64,000 bases of DNA from Amoebidium appalachense (taxonomy: Eukaryota; Ichthyosporea): contig CAVNZM010000005.1 of NCBI GenBank assembly GCA_963693365.1, positions 8,556,001 through 8,620,000 of the forward strand, read 5' to 3'. Numbering within the stretch: the stretch's first letter is position 1; every line of letters starts with the position of its first letter. Below the pieces are notes generated by a model that was not told the origin of the DNA, did not search any database, and saw only the letters and a program-made list of their open reading frames with translations. This document shows, piece by piece, positions 43,981 to 54,169 of this stretch. The translations under genes were made by a program, and so were the position numbers.

Positions 43981-44064
43981 TTATGGCGAACTACCGCGGC
44001 ATCATCCTTTGCGGCTCCCGCCAAATCTGACCACCCGCGAACCAAAGGCTTGGCACGTGATCGC
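43981..44064 (+). repeat. Dispersed repeat B, copy left of the retrotransposon
   Basis: ttatggcgaactaccgcggc...ccaaatctgaccacccgcga...tggcacgtgatcg recurs at 51639-51720, 51797-51850, 51865-51922 and 52071-52150. The copy at 51621-51720 also shares the upstream tcattgatgcatct. Confidence 0.9.
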
Positions 44065-44093
44065 TACGGATTTAGTGTCGTTGGGAGAGCGTT

Positions 44094-44806
44094 TGTCGTA
44101 TCCTAATATATGTGTACTAGAGACGCGGTACTCTACTAAGTGTACACACACGAAAAGGAACGAACGTGTACAGAAAAACGGTAAAGTTTATTCAGACCAG
44201 GCTCCGACGGGCAAACTTAGATCCGAACGGAATGAGTCTAAGTTACGACTGAGGCCATCAAGGCCGTGCCCTCAAAGATCATCATCACCTGGCCCCCTAC
44301 GATGCCACATTCCATTAACATTCCGATCTACTTTTATCGTGCGCCTGCACGAGCTAAGTCGATCTACTCAACTAATATATTTATCTATGTCTCACCCCTC
44401 ACCCTCCCCCTAGTGGCACCGCAGAGTCTAAATCTACATTTCATACTATCCTCCCCCCCCCTCCCTCCCCCCCTTTCCTCTACATCTACATATATAAATA
44501 CGTTTGGCAACACACTATCTAACCTTGCCAATACTTACAAAAGGGCTTCTGCCCGAACAATCACATTCCTAAGTCCTCCTACGATCTATCCTACACACTA
44601 ATTAGAATTCTATTGGACGGCTGTCCCGGCTGACGTGGTCCAATGCCCTGCGCCGGCAGAGGCAAGATGCACGCAGCTGCCAGACAGCTATCTTGAGGCC
44701 TCGGTCTTGATCTTGATGATCTGTGGACCCGGCCCCCCCCCCCCCCCCCCCCCCGATCTCGATCGTAGACTTAGGCTAATCTGCTGAGACGGATTAGTAT
44801 ATGTCA
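44094..44806 (-). repeat. Left LTR (3' LTR of the element)
   Basis: 713 bp with TG...CA ends. It differs from the right LTR essentially only in the length of the C run near 44733-44753. Reading frames inside it are duplicated in the other LTR and are not genes. Confidence 0.95.
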
Positions 44807-44989
44807 ACTCCCCCCCCGGCCCCCGGAAAAGCTGAGTCCCACCTCAGTCACATTACATCTAACACCCCCTAAAAAGACATAGACTAATCAGTCTCCCAAA
44901 AAAATTAAAATTAAATAAATTACGAAGAAAAATAATAAATTAATCTACACCATAAGCTTGATACCTACGGAGACACCTATGATAATAAA

Positions 44990-45790
44990 TTAAATTCCTA
45001 CGACTACGTTCACACTCCTCCTCGGTCTCCTCCCCCCTCCCCCTCCCCCCGTGTGTCTACGTGTATTTGCATCACTCCCCCCCCCGGCCCCCTCCCCCGT
45101 CGACTTTTTCAAACCACGATTAAACTGAGGAATAACTCTCTTTGGCCTAGAGGGAGCACTAGGCAACTCCCTCTGCACTAATCTAGCCTCATAAGCACGA
45201 ATAGAAAACGGGCAATCCAAATGAAACTCAGGCAACCACTGATCTTCCTGATAACCTCCCTCAAAACGAAATAAATAATAATTTACCTTACCTTCCTTAC
45301 CTTCGATAACCTTTTTATCCATAATTTTATCTACTGCAGCCTCCGATACATCCACCGACCCGTCATAGTCGGGGGTGAATGCATCTAACACTCGACGGCC
45401 CTCCGGCCGTTTAACCCTAAGGGCCCTATCATAATATTCCTTTATATCATCTACATTATAAAATCTAACATCACTCTCATTATCTAACCTCTGCACCTTA
45501 TATTCCGTCGGACCTAACCTAGCCACTATTTTATACGGGCCAATGAAAAGAGGCAACCATTTCTTACCATACTTACGAAGACCTTCACCTTCACCCTTAC
45601 CTTCCTGCTCCTGCTTATATCTCTTTTTCCTAGTATGATCCCTAATTAAAACTAAAGTACCCTCGGCAAATTCACGTAACGGACGTGTGGACACGTCTGC
45701 ACGTGTCTGTGCCTGCTGTGTACGGGCCAGAGCTGCATCACGTGCAGCCCGGGCCCGGGTTAGTAGCTGCTCCCGGAACTCAGTCCAGTG
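44990..45790 (-). CDS. Integrase C-terminal region with chromodomain
   Basis: The frame is open from the break near 45811, through an arginine/alanine-rich stretch and the first methionine at 45694, to 44990. It contains a GPY-type module (FIGPYKIVARLGPTEYKVQ), then a chromodomain-like block (VDKIMDKKV, YYLFRFEGGYQEDQWLPEFHL, RAYEA), and a glycine/arginine-rich tail. Chromodomains on retrotransposon integrases direct insertion by binding modified histones. The frame is offset by one base from the integrase core upstream. Confidence 0.8.
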   Translation of the reverse strand, partial: HWTEFREQLLTRARAARDAALARTQQAQTRADVSTRPLREFAEGTLVLIRDHTRKKRYKQEQEGKGEGEGLRKYGKKWLPLFIGPYKIVARLGPTEYKVQRLDNESDVRFYNVDDIKEYYDRALRVKRPEGRRVLDAFTPDYDGSVDVSEAAVDKIMDKKVIEGKEGKVNYYLFRFEGGYQEDQWLPEFHLDCPFSIRAYEARLVQRELPSAPSRPKRVIPQFNRGLKKSTGEGAGGGSDANTRRHTGGGGGGRRPRRSVNVVVGI

Positions 45791-45806
45791 GGGATAAGTT
45801 AGTCGG

Positions 45807-46880
45807 TCAGCCCCCCCCCATCGGCAAAAGTGCCGTATCTAACAAACTAATAGCCTCCTGCCCATAGACCAAATAAAACGGAGAAAAACCAGTCACAGCA
45901 TGAGGGGTAGAATTATATGAATGAGCAATAAACCTAGACATATGATCCCAATCATTAGTCTCCACATCCACCATTTTGCCAAAGGACTTCTGAAACACTG
46001 CATGCACACGTTCAGAGATGGCATTTGCTTGAGGGTGATATGCAGACGTAGTGATATGGGCTACCCTTAAAATTTTACACACCTCCGACACCAACTGATT
46101 TAAAAACACACGACTCCTATCCGTTAACAAAACCCGAGGACAACCAAACCTAAGACAAATTTCATCCACAAAAATACGAGCAAACATCACGGCATTAGCA
46201 GTGGGGAGAGGAAAAACTTCAACCCAACGAGTGGCCACATCGGTGACGGTAACAAGAACAGTGTTACCCTCAACCGTAGAATTAAAAGGACCGACCACAT
46301 CCACTGCTACCCTTTCAAACATACGAACATTAAAATCCCTAATAAACGACGGGCGGGAACGAGAGTGGGGACTCTCATTCCTTTCCTGAAAATGCATGCA
46401 TGACAACACATAATCCCTCACCTCCCTACTCATACGCGGCCAAAAATACGAACGATTAACACGAAGCAACGTCCTATTTACACCTAAATGACCAGCCATG
46501 GGATGCTCATGCACCATATGCAAAACCTCAGGCACAAGTGCCGTCGGGACCCAAACTCGGTGTCCGTCTGGCCCAGAACAATGATAAACTAAATCCTGCT
46601 CTACCTGACACATTTTTGCTAACTTAGCTACCTTAATCATCTGCCTTTTATTTTTAAATTTAATCGAACCAACCGGCCCCTTTAAATAATTCTTAACCAG
46701 ACCAATCAACACATCTTCCTCCTGAGCTAAGATCAAAGCCGTAGGTGCTAAGGCAGGGGCCGACGGAGCCATGAGACTCGGTCCCGACCTCAGACACTGA
46801 CAAATACCTCCCCCCCCCTCTCCTACACTTATAAGCAAGCAACCCCGGAACCCAAGAAGACACATCCACAGACACAGCAT
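45807..46880 (-). CDS. Retrotransposon integrase, zinc-binding and catalytic core
   Basis: A 357-codon frame. The N-terminal 45 residues or so are probably not native, because the real polyprotein should continue from RNase H. Residues about 120-160 resemble the HHCC zinc module (HEHPMAGHLGVNRTL, YFWPRMSREVRDYVLSC), but the second cysteine is Phe (CMHF). The DDE triad is present: Asp174 (VAVDVVGPF), Asp234 (LLTDRS) and Glu270 (NAISERVH), with 35 residues between the last two. The frame ends in a G8 run (plus-strand C8 at 45811-45818), where it must shift to reach the chromodomain part. Confidence 0.88.
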   Translation of the reverse strand: MLCLWMCLLGFRGCLLISVGEGGGGICQCLRSGPSLMAPSAPALAPTALILAQEEDVLIGLVKNYLKGPVGSIKFKNKRQMIKVAKLAKMCQVEQDLVYHCSGPDGHRVWVPTALVPEVLHMVHEHPMAGHLGVNRTLLRVNRSYFWPRMSREVRDYVLSCMHFQERNESPHSRSRPSFIRDFNVRMFERVAVDVVGPFNSTVEGNTVLVTVTDVATRWVEVFPLPTANAVMFARIFVDEICLRFGCPRVLLTDRSRVFLNQLVSEVCKILRVAHITTSAYHPQANAISERVHAVFQKSFGKMVDVETNDWDHMSRFIAHSYNSTPHAVTGFSPFYLVYGQEAISLLDTALLPMGGG

Positions 46881-47141
46881 CTATTCCTTTCTGCTCACTC
46901 TCCCCCCCCTTCCCCCCCTCCCCCCCCGTCTCTCACTATCCCCCCCTCCCCCTCCTTCTCTTCTTCAAACAAAATATAAGCAGCACGAGAGAGAGCATCA
47001 CAGTCAACCATTGTTACCCCCATCACAAGTGGATGCATCCTTATTCACGGCACCGGAGTGCCACTTAACATTTCACCTCCTGTATTACATCGGTGCTGCT
47101 CGGGGTGAGGTGGAGGTACCTCCGGATATAGGCGGTCACCC
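46881..47141 (-). pseudogene. Remnant between protease and integrase, possible RNase H tail
   Basis: Only a short coding-like trace is left: VDCDALSRAAY, which recalls the (A)DALSR motif at the end of Ty3/gypsy RNase H, followed by an E/G-rich stretch. No reverse-transcriptase motif such as YxDD is present anywhere in the element. Confidence 0.55.
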
Positions 47142-48269
47142 TTAGCACCCCCCTCCCCCCGGCACACCCATGCCCCCGGGCAATTCCTGATGAGTTAGTG
47201 CATGTATGTGGGGGGCCAGGTCTGTGGCCACCCTGCCCCCCACGGTGTTGGTTAACCCGTCAGATCCACGGGTTAGACCAACACCCTTCCCCCCTGCCTG
47301 CACATTCTCACACCCGGGGTGACCCTCCTTCCTCTTGGGGGTCGGGGGAGTGGGACCGGTGCTGTCCCGGTCCCCCCCCCCATCGTGTCGGGTGACATTT
47401 TGGTGGCTAACGTTAAATAAAGTTGTTCCCCCTCCTCCTGAGTCACCCTTCGAGCCGGCATCCTCCTTTTGGGTAATAAGAGAGACCTCTATACTACCAA
47501 TCTCATTAGTGAAACTACCGACGGAAACACCTGACCTAATCACTATAGGCTCGATGCCCGGATTCACTAATTCTATTTCTATTGTCTTATCCGGCCATAC
47601 CCTACTAAGGGTCCATTGGGCCACCTCCTGAAATGGGGTTTTCGGAGTAAAAACCCCTAAATCCCCTATCCTAACATGATTGCCGGCCCGGACACGTACC
47701 GTTTGGCACTGATAAGGCTCGATTACTACTTCAGCTACCGTTCTAGCACCAGACTGATAACCGTCGAGCCCATCATGGGTTTTAATTTTAACGCCGGACT
47801 GCAATTCTAAAACATTCGTACGTGCAAACAAAGCATTCACATGTCTACGGAAAAATGGGGCTCCCAACAAAACACTTTGAGCTAAATCCTTAACCACATA
47901 ACAAGCAATATGCATAGCCTGGCCACCTATCTCACACGGCAACACACAAACACCTTCCACAGACATACTACTATTATTAGCACTACCTAAGGCTGTGCTA
48001 GAGGCATCTAAAATAGGAATTTCCCCCCCGGCCTGATTAAAACGACGAATAAACGAAGCATGCACACAATTAACCTGAGCCCCTCTATCGAGCAAAGCAA
48101 CAGCCTTCAACTTACCATCAGCTAACCATACGTCTATATAATGCCGGCTAAAACCAACTAAATCCTCCTCCAATTCAAGCAACACATCATCACTCACACC
48201 CAATCCCTGCCCACGAAGACTCACACCCTCGATACCTACGTGCAACATACCTACCTGTGGTGCCTGCAC
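47142..48269 (-). CDS. Retropepsin-like aspartic protease region
   Basis: A 375-codon frame. Residues about 50-150 show the retropepsin fold signature: a beta-rich start, ALLDRGAQVNCV in the position of the active-site loop, and QSVLLGAPFF in the position of the ILG motif. The catalytic triplet should be D-T/S-G but reads D-R-G, so this copy is probably inactive. The C-terminal 150 residues are low-complexity and proline/glycine-rich. Confidence 0.78.
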   Translation of the reverse strand: MQAPQVGMLHVGIEGVSLRGQGLGVSDDVLLELEEDLVGFSRHYIDVWLADGKLKAVALLDRGAQVNCVHASFIRRFNQAGGEIPILDASSTALGSANNSSMSVEGVCVLPCEIGGQAMHIACYVVKDLAQSVLLGAPFFRRHVNALFARTNVLELQSGVKIKTHDGLDGYQSGARTVAEVVIEPYQCQTVRVRAGNHVRIGDLGVFTPKTPFQEVAQWTLSRVWPDKTIEIELVNPGIEPIVIRSGVSVGSFTNEIGSIEVSLITQKEDAGSKGDSGGGGTTLFNVSHQNVTRHDGGGDRDSTGPTPPTPKRKEGHPGCENVQAGGKGVGLTRGSDGLTNTVGGRVATDLAPHIHALTHQELPGGMGVPGGGGC

Positions 48270-48835
48270 GGGTGGGGTGGGGTGTGTATGTGGTGTGGGT
48301 GGTGGTGGAGTGTGTGTTTGTGGTGTGTGGGTGGGTGGTGTGTGTGTGTTTGGTGTATGTGTGGGTGTGTGTATGGGTGTAGGTGTGTCTGCAACCGTCG
48401 TATGTTGTTGTGGTGGTGTGTTTCTACGTGTCTGTGCCTTCCCCCCCCTTCCCCTTTTACTCGTGTGTGTCCCCCCCCCCTCCCGGAAACAATGGCACAG
48501 AAACCCCCTCCGGTGTGGTTAGAATAAACACCGGGTTGGGACAAGAAACACTGAGACCATCCACTTGTGGCTGGGGAACCTCCCCCAACCACAAAACATT
48601 CACACCATTCATACCTTTGGTAGAGTCACCCCACAAACATTCATGCCATACCACCTGGACGCTGTCTTGAGGACCCACGACGATGCCCGGCTCCCACACG
48701 TATCGGGGCGGTGAGGGGGCAAAGGGAAGCTTAACCTGGGGTGGGGGAGGGTAAAGGTTCTCTGCAACCTGGGGGGGACCGATACTGTCCCCCCCCCCTC
48801 CCTCAGTGACCCCAGCTTCCCCCTCCCCCCGGAAC

Positions 48836-49374
48836 TCAATAGCTCTTGTAACTACGGCAATATGCAGCAGAGTGCCCTTGCCGGCCACAAAAGTAACATG
48901 CACCAAAGAAGGGGCCAGGGGGGACTTCAAAACCTTGGCGCAAAGCATAACCGGGAGCCCGGTCATGCTGGGGGGGCCCACCGTGTGCACCACGGCCCCC
49001 CCTTCCCCCCTGCCCCCCTCGGCCTCTCTCACCACCATTTCCACCCCCTCCCTCTACCCTGCCCACCACCACGAGCAAGATAAGGGGCAAACCTCTCGGT
49101 GAACTGCTGCTGTTGTCCTCCACGTCCACCTCGGCCACGACCGCCGTGTCCACCCCGGTCGCCGCCACGGCCACCCCGGAAGCCGAAGCCCCCTCGGCCA
49201 GAAAAGACGGCCTGGGAGAGCTCGGCAACCAGGCTGCTTGACCAACATGGTGAGTGCATCTGGCTGTTCACCCTCTTTTTTCTCTTTTTCCCCCTTCTGT
49301 CCACTCTCCTTCTTTTTCTTGTCTACTTCCATCACTTCCTTTTTATCCCTCTTATTGAACTTCACCTCGTGCAT
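48836..49374 (-). CDS. Gag nucleocapsid region with CCHC zinc knuckle (frameshifted)
   Basis: Starts with a lysine-rich segment (FNKRDKKEVMEVDKKKK), continues in a second frame as glycine/arginine-rich repeats (RGGDRGGHGGRGRGG), and in a third reads the zinc knuckle CYFCGRQGHSAAYC (C-x2-C-x4-H-x4-C). RNA binding in the virus-like particle is the family role. At least two frame changes occur within G/C-rich runs, so no continuous protein is encoded. Confidence 0.7.
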
Positions 49375-49384
49375 GGGTTATTTC

Positions 49385-49690
49385 TAGTTTTTTTTTTTTT
49401 TTTTTTTCCTTTTTGGTGTTATGTGGCTCACCGATCTGGTTTTTGATTGGTGAGGCTGGATGGCATTCCTGTCCCACAATCACGGCTACGAAATTGCTTT
49501 GGTATAAAAGCAATTCGGTAGGTCAGTTCATCTGGGGAATGATTGCCGGTAATGGTGATCTGGCACAATAAATGGTTGCGCCTTTCAATGACGTACACCA
49601 GCCCGCCACATAGTAACAGTAAGCCAAGCTCCCAAAAGAGCGACCGCGAGCCGGACACGACACATGGCAAGCAAGTGACGTTTAACATGC
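49385..49690 (-). mobile_element. Possible nested poly-A-tailed insertion inside gag
   Basis: On the minus strand, Gag-like coding stops making sense after HVKRHLLAM (about 49690). A segment of about 300 bp of different composition follows and ends in a long A run (T run 49391-49407 on the plus strand), after which the Lys-rich Gag sequence resumes at MHEVKF (49374). This layout fits a short retroposon insertion. I could not confirm flanking duplications, and no pol III boxes were recognised. Confidence 0.4.
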
Positions 49691-50466
49691 AACACCACCT
49701 CATCTACATCATCATGCTCCCCAAACATGCGTGCAGTGTCTGTGTTTACAGAGAGAGCCTTACGAGCAAACTCGAATTTTTCCCTATCACTCACGTCACC
49801 AGCTAACTCACAAAGGTCTTCAAAGACCCGATATTCCCTCTCAAAGAATGCACGAGCTTCTACGGGGGACATATCTAAAGTGGGAAAGGTATACTTCCAT
49901 TCTCTGAGCTGGGCCCGGAAGGTACGGCGCCGGTCGGCCGTCAGGTATCGGCCGACGAGCCGGGCCGTATACTCGAGCTCGTTTTCCGGCCGTGTGAAGG
50001 CCTCGAGCTCCCCGTCCACGTCGTCGGTGCTGTTCTCGTCCTCGTCGTCGGGGATGAACCGTGCGGCCAGACGTTTCTGGCCGAGTGTCCGGGACACCAT
50101 CTCGTCCCTCCCCTCGTCGTACTGCTGCTCGTATATACGAGCCGTCACCTGGGGGGCCTGCTCGGCCCGGTACGGGTGCTCCTCCATCAGGGTGCATAAG
50201 TCGGCCATTGTTTTGTGGTCGATGCACTGTTTGATCATTAAGCACGAGGCCGCCACAGTGGGGGCCTTCTTTGTGTCTAACACTAGTGTGGGTGTGTTAG
50301 CTAGGAGTGTCCTAAGCCACCTAGGTATTTCCGAGTCGTGTTTGAGTGTAAAACTGAAAGCTGTGGTCTGTCTAACGTCTAGTGTATGAACCTGTGGTAC
50401 CTGTGTGTGCAGGGAGCTATCCTCCGCTGCCAATGCGTAGAACATGTCTACGTTAAACTTAGCCAT
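49691..50466 (-). CDS. Retrotransposon Gag (capsid-like) region
   Basis: Starts at ATG 50466 and stays open to 49585, although the last 35 codons belong to the proposed insertion. The protein is acidic and helical in character (EYTARLVGRYLTADRRRTF, DREKFEFARKALSV), as expected of a Ty3/gypsy capsid, and sits between the right LTR and the zinc knuckle. No specific motif identifies it; position and context do. An A/T-rich leader (T runs at 50502-50535) separates it from the LTR. Confidence 0.72.
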
Positions 50467-50625
50467 TGTGTGGTGTTCGGGTGGTTGTGTTTATGTTGTT
50501 GTTTTTTTTTTTTTGTTTTTTTTTTGTTTTTTTTTTCTTTGTGTTTGAGGTGTAGCAACAGCCCAGAAGGAACTGTCACCGCGTTACCCTAGCGCGAAAA
50601 ACCGCACTAAAAGAAAGGTGTAGCT

Positions 50626-51339
50626 TGTCGTATCCTAATATATGTGTACTAGAGACGCGGTACTCTACTAAGTGTACACACACGAAAAGGAACGAACGTG
50701 TACAGAAAAACGGTAAAGTTTATTCAGACCAGGCTCCGACGGGCAAACTTAGATCCGAACGGAATGAGTCTAAGTTACGACTGAGGCCATCAAGGCCGTG
50801 CCCTCAAAGATCATCATCACCTGGCCCCCTACGATGCCACATTCCATTAACATTCCGATCTACTTTTATCGTGCGCCTGCACGAGCTAAGTCGATCTACT
50901 CAACTAATATATTTATCTATGTCTCACCCCTCACCCTCCCCCTAGTGGCACCGCAGAGTCTAAATCTACATTTCATACTATCCTCCCCCCCCCTCCCTCC
51001 CCCCCTTTCCTCTACATCTACATATATAAATACGTTTGGCAACACACTATCTAACCTTGCCAATACTTACAAAAGGGCTTCTGCCCGAACAATCACATTC
51101 CTAAGTCCTCCTACGATCTATCCTACACACTAATTAGAATTCTATTGGACGGCTGTCCCGGCTGACGTGGTCCAATGCCCTGCGCCGGCAGAGGCAAGAT
51201 GCACGCAGCTGCCAGACAGCTATCTTGAGGCCTCGGTCTTGATCTTGATGATCTGTGGACCCGGCCCCCCCCCCCCCCCCCCCCCCCGATCTCGATCGTA
51301 GACTTAGGCTAATCTGCTGAGACGGATTAGTATATGTCA
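50626..51339 (-). repeat. Right LTR (5' LTR of the element)
   Basis: 714 bp, TG...CA ends, essentially identical to 44094-44806. It holds the promoter of the element by position. Confidence 0.95.
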
Positions 51340-53424
51340 GCGTTGGCCAACTTGTATTCTTCGTAGCGTAGGAGTGCGCAGCATCTGAAAAACGATGTGA
51401 CAATTGGTTGGGATCAATTTTAAAGGATCTGCTAAGATGGTCCTGGTTGCATCTGTGATCTTTGGTGAGAGCTAGGACATTCAATGCAAATTCTTCTGGT
51501 CGTGTTTGGACGGACGGTGGTAAGCCCCAAATGAGGGGTGTGATGAAGCTGTTGGGATCTGCTCGTCTTCTCCAGCAGTGTGTTTGAAATTGAGGGTGAT
51601 TGATGCTGTGTTTGAAATTCTCATTGATGCATCTAGTTATGGCGAATTACCGCGGCATCATCCTTTGTGGCTCCCGCCAAATCTGACCACCCGCGAACCA
51701 AAGGCTTGGCACGTGATCGTCGACTTATCAGGGTTGAGCCATCACACGATCACAAATGGTCGGGCCAGGTTTTTGTCTGAACTCATTCACCAATGGAATT
51801 ACCGTGGCGTTATCCTTTGTGGCTCCCGCCAAATCTGACCACCCGCGAACCAACGCGGCGTCATCGCGGCTCCCCAAATCTGACCATCCGCGAATCCCAG
51901 TCCCGGCACGTGATCAGCGACTTAATTTTAAAATATTTTAGTTCGCGCTGGGGAATTGCATGCGCACAGGCTAAGCGGCAATCAGCTACGCGGCCTGACT
52001 TTATGCAAACCCGGGTGCGCTGTAAGTCTGGTAACCAATCATAATCACAGTAACCACTGCAATTATCAATGAAATTACCGCGGTGTCATCCTTTACGGCT
52101 CCCGCCAAATCTGACCATCCGCGAACCAAAGGCCCGGCACGTGATCGGCGACTTATCAGGGCCGAGCCATCACACGATCACCAATGGTCGGGCCAGGTTT
52201 TTGGTCTCACTCACTCATCACTTACTCACTCAATCACTCATCACTCACTCACTCACTCACAAATCCCGGCTGGGGCTGTAGGATGAGAACTGCTGCCATG
52301 CTGTAGGATGAGAACTGCTAAGCTTCGCTTCTCCGTTGATTGTAAATTGTGGCTCACGGGCAGCCGAAGCCGATAAAACTGAGCGCACTGATTGGTAATT
52401 GCCATATATGAAATGTTCGTTTTAGGAAAGTCCGGACAGGGATAAAAAATTACGTCATAATCGAGAAACCCCGACATAGTCGTTAAAGTACATACTATGA
52501 TAACATGCAGTACATACAGTCATACAGTGAATGTAATTTTGTTACTGTCTTTCGATGGTAATTATTTTTAGATGTACCTATTTAAAAGAGTGAGAAAGTC
52601 CTGCGTGTCGGCTCGTTAGAGTAAGAGTCGCCGGATCAACTTTTTTTAGATTTCGTTGCAACTTCCGAAGAGCTTGCAACGCGAGTCTCGCCAGATCTGA
52701 GTCTGTGACATTAAAAGGGTAAGACTGAATAAAACGGGCACCTGCAAAGGCCTTTATATATGCGGGGAAAGAGCGCATGGGGTCAAAAACCAAACGGATT
52801 GGTAGAAAAAGCGGCTACAGAGCCAAAAGCATAGTGCTTGCGGAGTGGACAAAGGAACAATTGGCCAGATGATCACAAATTGCAGTATATCAATAATGGC
52901 TTTGGTTTCAGACCTTGTATTCATAAACATTCGGCACATTTTTTTTTTTTATCTTTGTTTTTTCTAAGATTGTTTTAAATAAGAGTTTTCAAGAACTTAT
53001 CTGCTGAAGCATATACGGTGTTACATGTGTACACATGTCTGTATCTCTTCTAGCGCTTGATTCGATTTATGTCATGCATTTGTTTTATTTTTCCGCTCAG
53101 GTGCGGACGATCTCTTCAATGATTGGCTGCTGTGATCGCCTATCGTAAGAGTCGTTTCAAACGAGTATTTCTCGTCGTTCTGTTTCATGTTTTAGTAGTT
53201 TTAGTCACCTTGTCAAGAACATACAAAAGGCCTACAGTACTCTTGTTCAAGCTTGGGTATATGCGTAACAGCTTTCCCTATTAGTGCCTGAGCTGGGGAG
53301 TGTGTGCCTATGCAGGAGTGCGTGTGTGTGCGCCTTCACAGGATTGGAAAACGGCCTTAGATACACACCATTTTTTACTTCCTTCTTATAGTAGTGCGTG
53401 CATGTGCACTGAAAGGCAGACAAC
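51340..53424. other. Repeat cluster and upstream region of the VTC gene
   Basis: Four copies of repeat B lie between 51621 and 52150. CACT tetranucleotides lie at 52206-52262. A 30-bp segment near 52455-52485 is inverted relative to 43481-43510. The remaining 52500-53420 is unique AT-rich DNA without a coding-like frame and should include the VTC promoter. Confidence 0.6.
51621..52150 (+). repeat. Four tandemly dispersed copies of repeat B
   Basis: Copies at 51621-51720, 51797-51850, 51865-51922 and 52071-52150 share the core tcctttgtggctcccgccaa / atctgacca(c/t)ccgcgaa / ggcacgtgatc with increasing divergence. Spacing is irregular, so this is a cluster rather than a satellite. Confidence 0.9.
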
Positions 53425-54129
53425 ATGAAGTTCACTGAGCATCTTGAGGCTAATGCGCCTAAGGAATGGCGGTTCAATTTTGTCGACTACAAAGCACTAA
53501 AGGGCTTCCTAAGGAGAAACACAGAGGCGGCAAGATGGGATGATAACCTTGAGGCTAAGTTCATTGTCATGCTGGAGAATGAGCTCAAGAAGGTTTGTTA
53601 ACTTCTCTTGCATAGACGAATGTTATGTGTCCTACTCTCCGCTTTTGTAGTCCTTTGGAAGGGAAGACTCGGGCGGGTTCAGTTGAGTGATTGGGCGAAG
53701 GGAAGGGGAGGGTGGAGGAAGTCTAGGCACGGGAAGGATGGCGAAAGGGTGGCGAGAAGAGGGAGGTGGTATGGCGGGGAGAGAAACGGGAGAAAATGGT
53801 TTTCACATCAGTGGGGGCAAGGATGGTGACGGGGAAGGGGGGGGGGGGGGGGGAGGGGAGGGGGATCGTTCGTGGAAGGTGTACTGTTGCGGTGGAGGCC
53901 GAAAGATTGTGTTATATTACACTTTTGTAGTCAAACAGACAGGGGAAGCACACAAGGCTCACAATACAGTGGCATGAGTAAGTGTCTGTGTGTGTGCGGG
54001 CGTTCGGCAGGTAGGGAGAGGGGGGAAGGGGGGGGAGGGGGGTGTCACACAGTATCGTGGATTACGTAGAAACCCATAGGCTTAGCACTTGGAGTTCCTA
54101 TATTGCCACTGCAACGCTGGGGTGGGGGT

Positions 54130-54169
<40 letters not shown>

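Larger units (their letters stand above)
44094..51339 (-). mobile_element. Ty3/gypsy chromovirus-type LTR retrotransposon, RT-deleted
   Basis: LTRs at 44094-44806 and 50626-51339 are nearly identical, begin TGTCGT, end TGTCA and are flanked by the direct duplication GCGTT (44089-44093 and 51340-51344). On the minus strand the order is Gag, nucleocapsid zinc knuckle, aspartic protease, integrase, integrase C-terminus with chromodomain. Between protease and integrase, only about 260 bp separate the reading frames instead of the roughly 2 kb needed for reverse transcriptase and RNase H. Several frame breaks separate the parts. Near-identical LTRs and intact target-site duplication imply a recent insertion, so this copy was probably mobilised in trans by a complete relative. 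A purine-rich stretch adjoining 44807-44827 is the likely polypurine tract; I could not assign a primer tRNA. Confidence 0.93.

Noticed and set aside
44266-44601. 111-codon frame in the LTR, repeated at 50798-51133
   Set aside because: It exists twice only because the LTR is duplicated; it is not the coding strand of the element.
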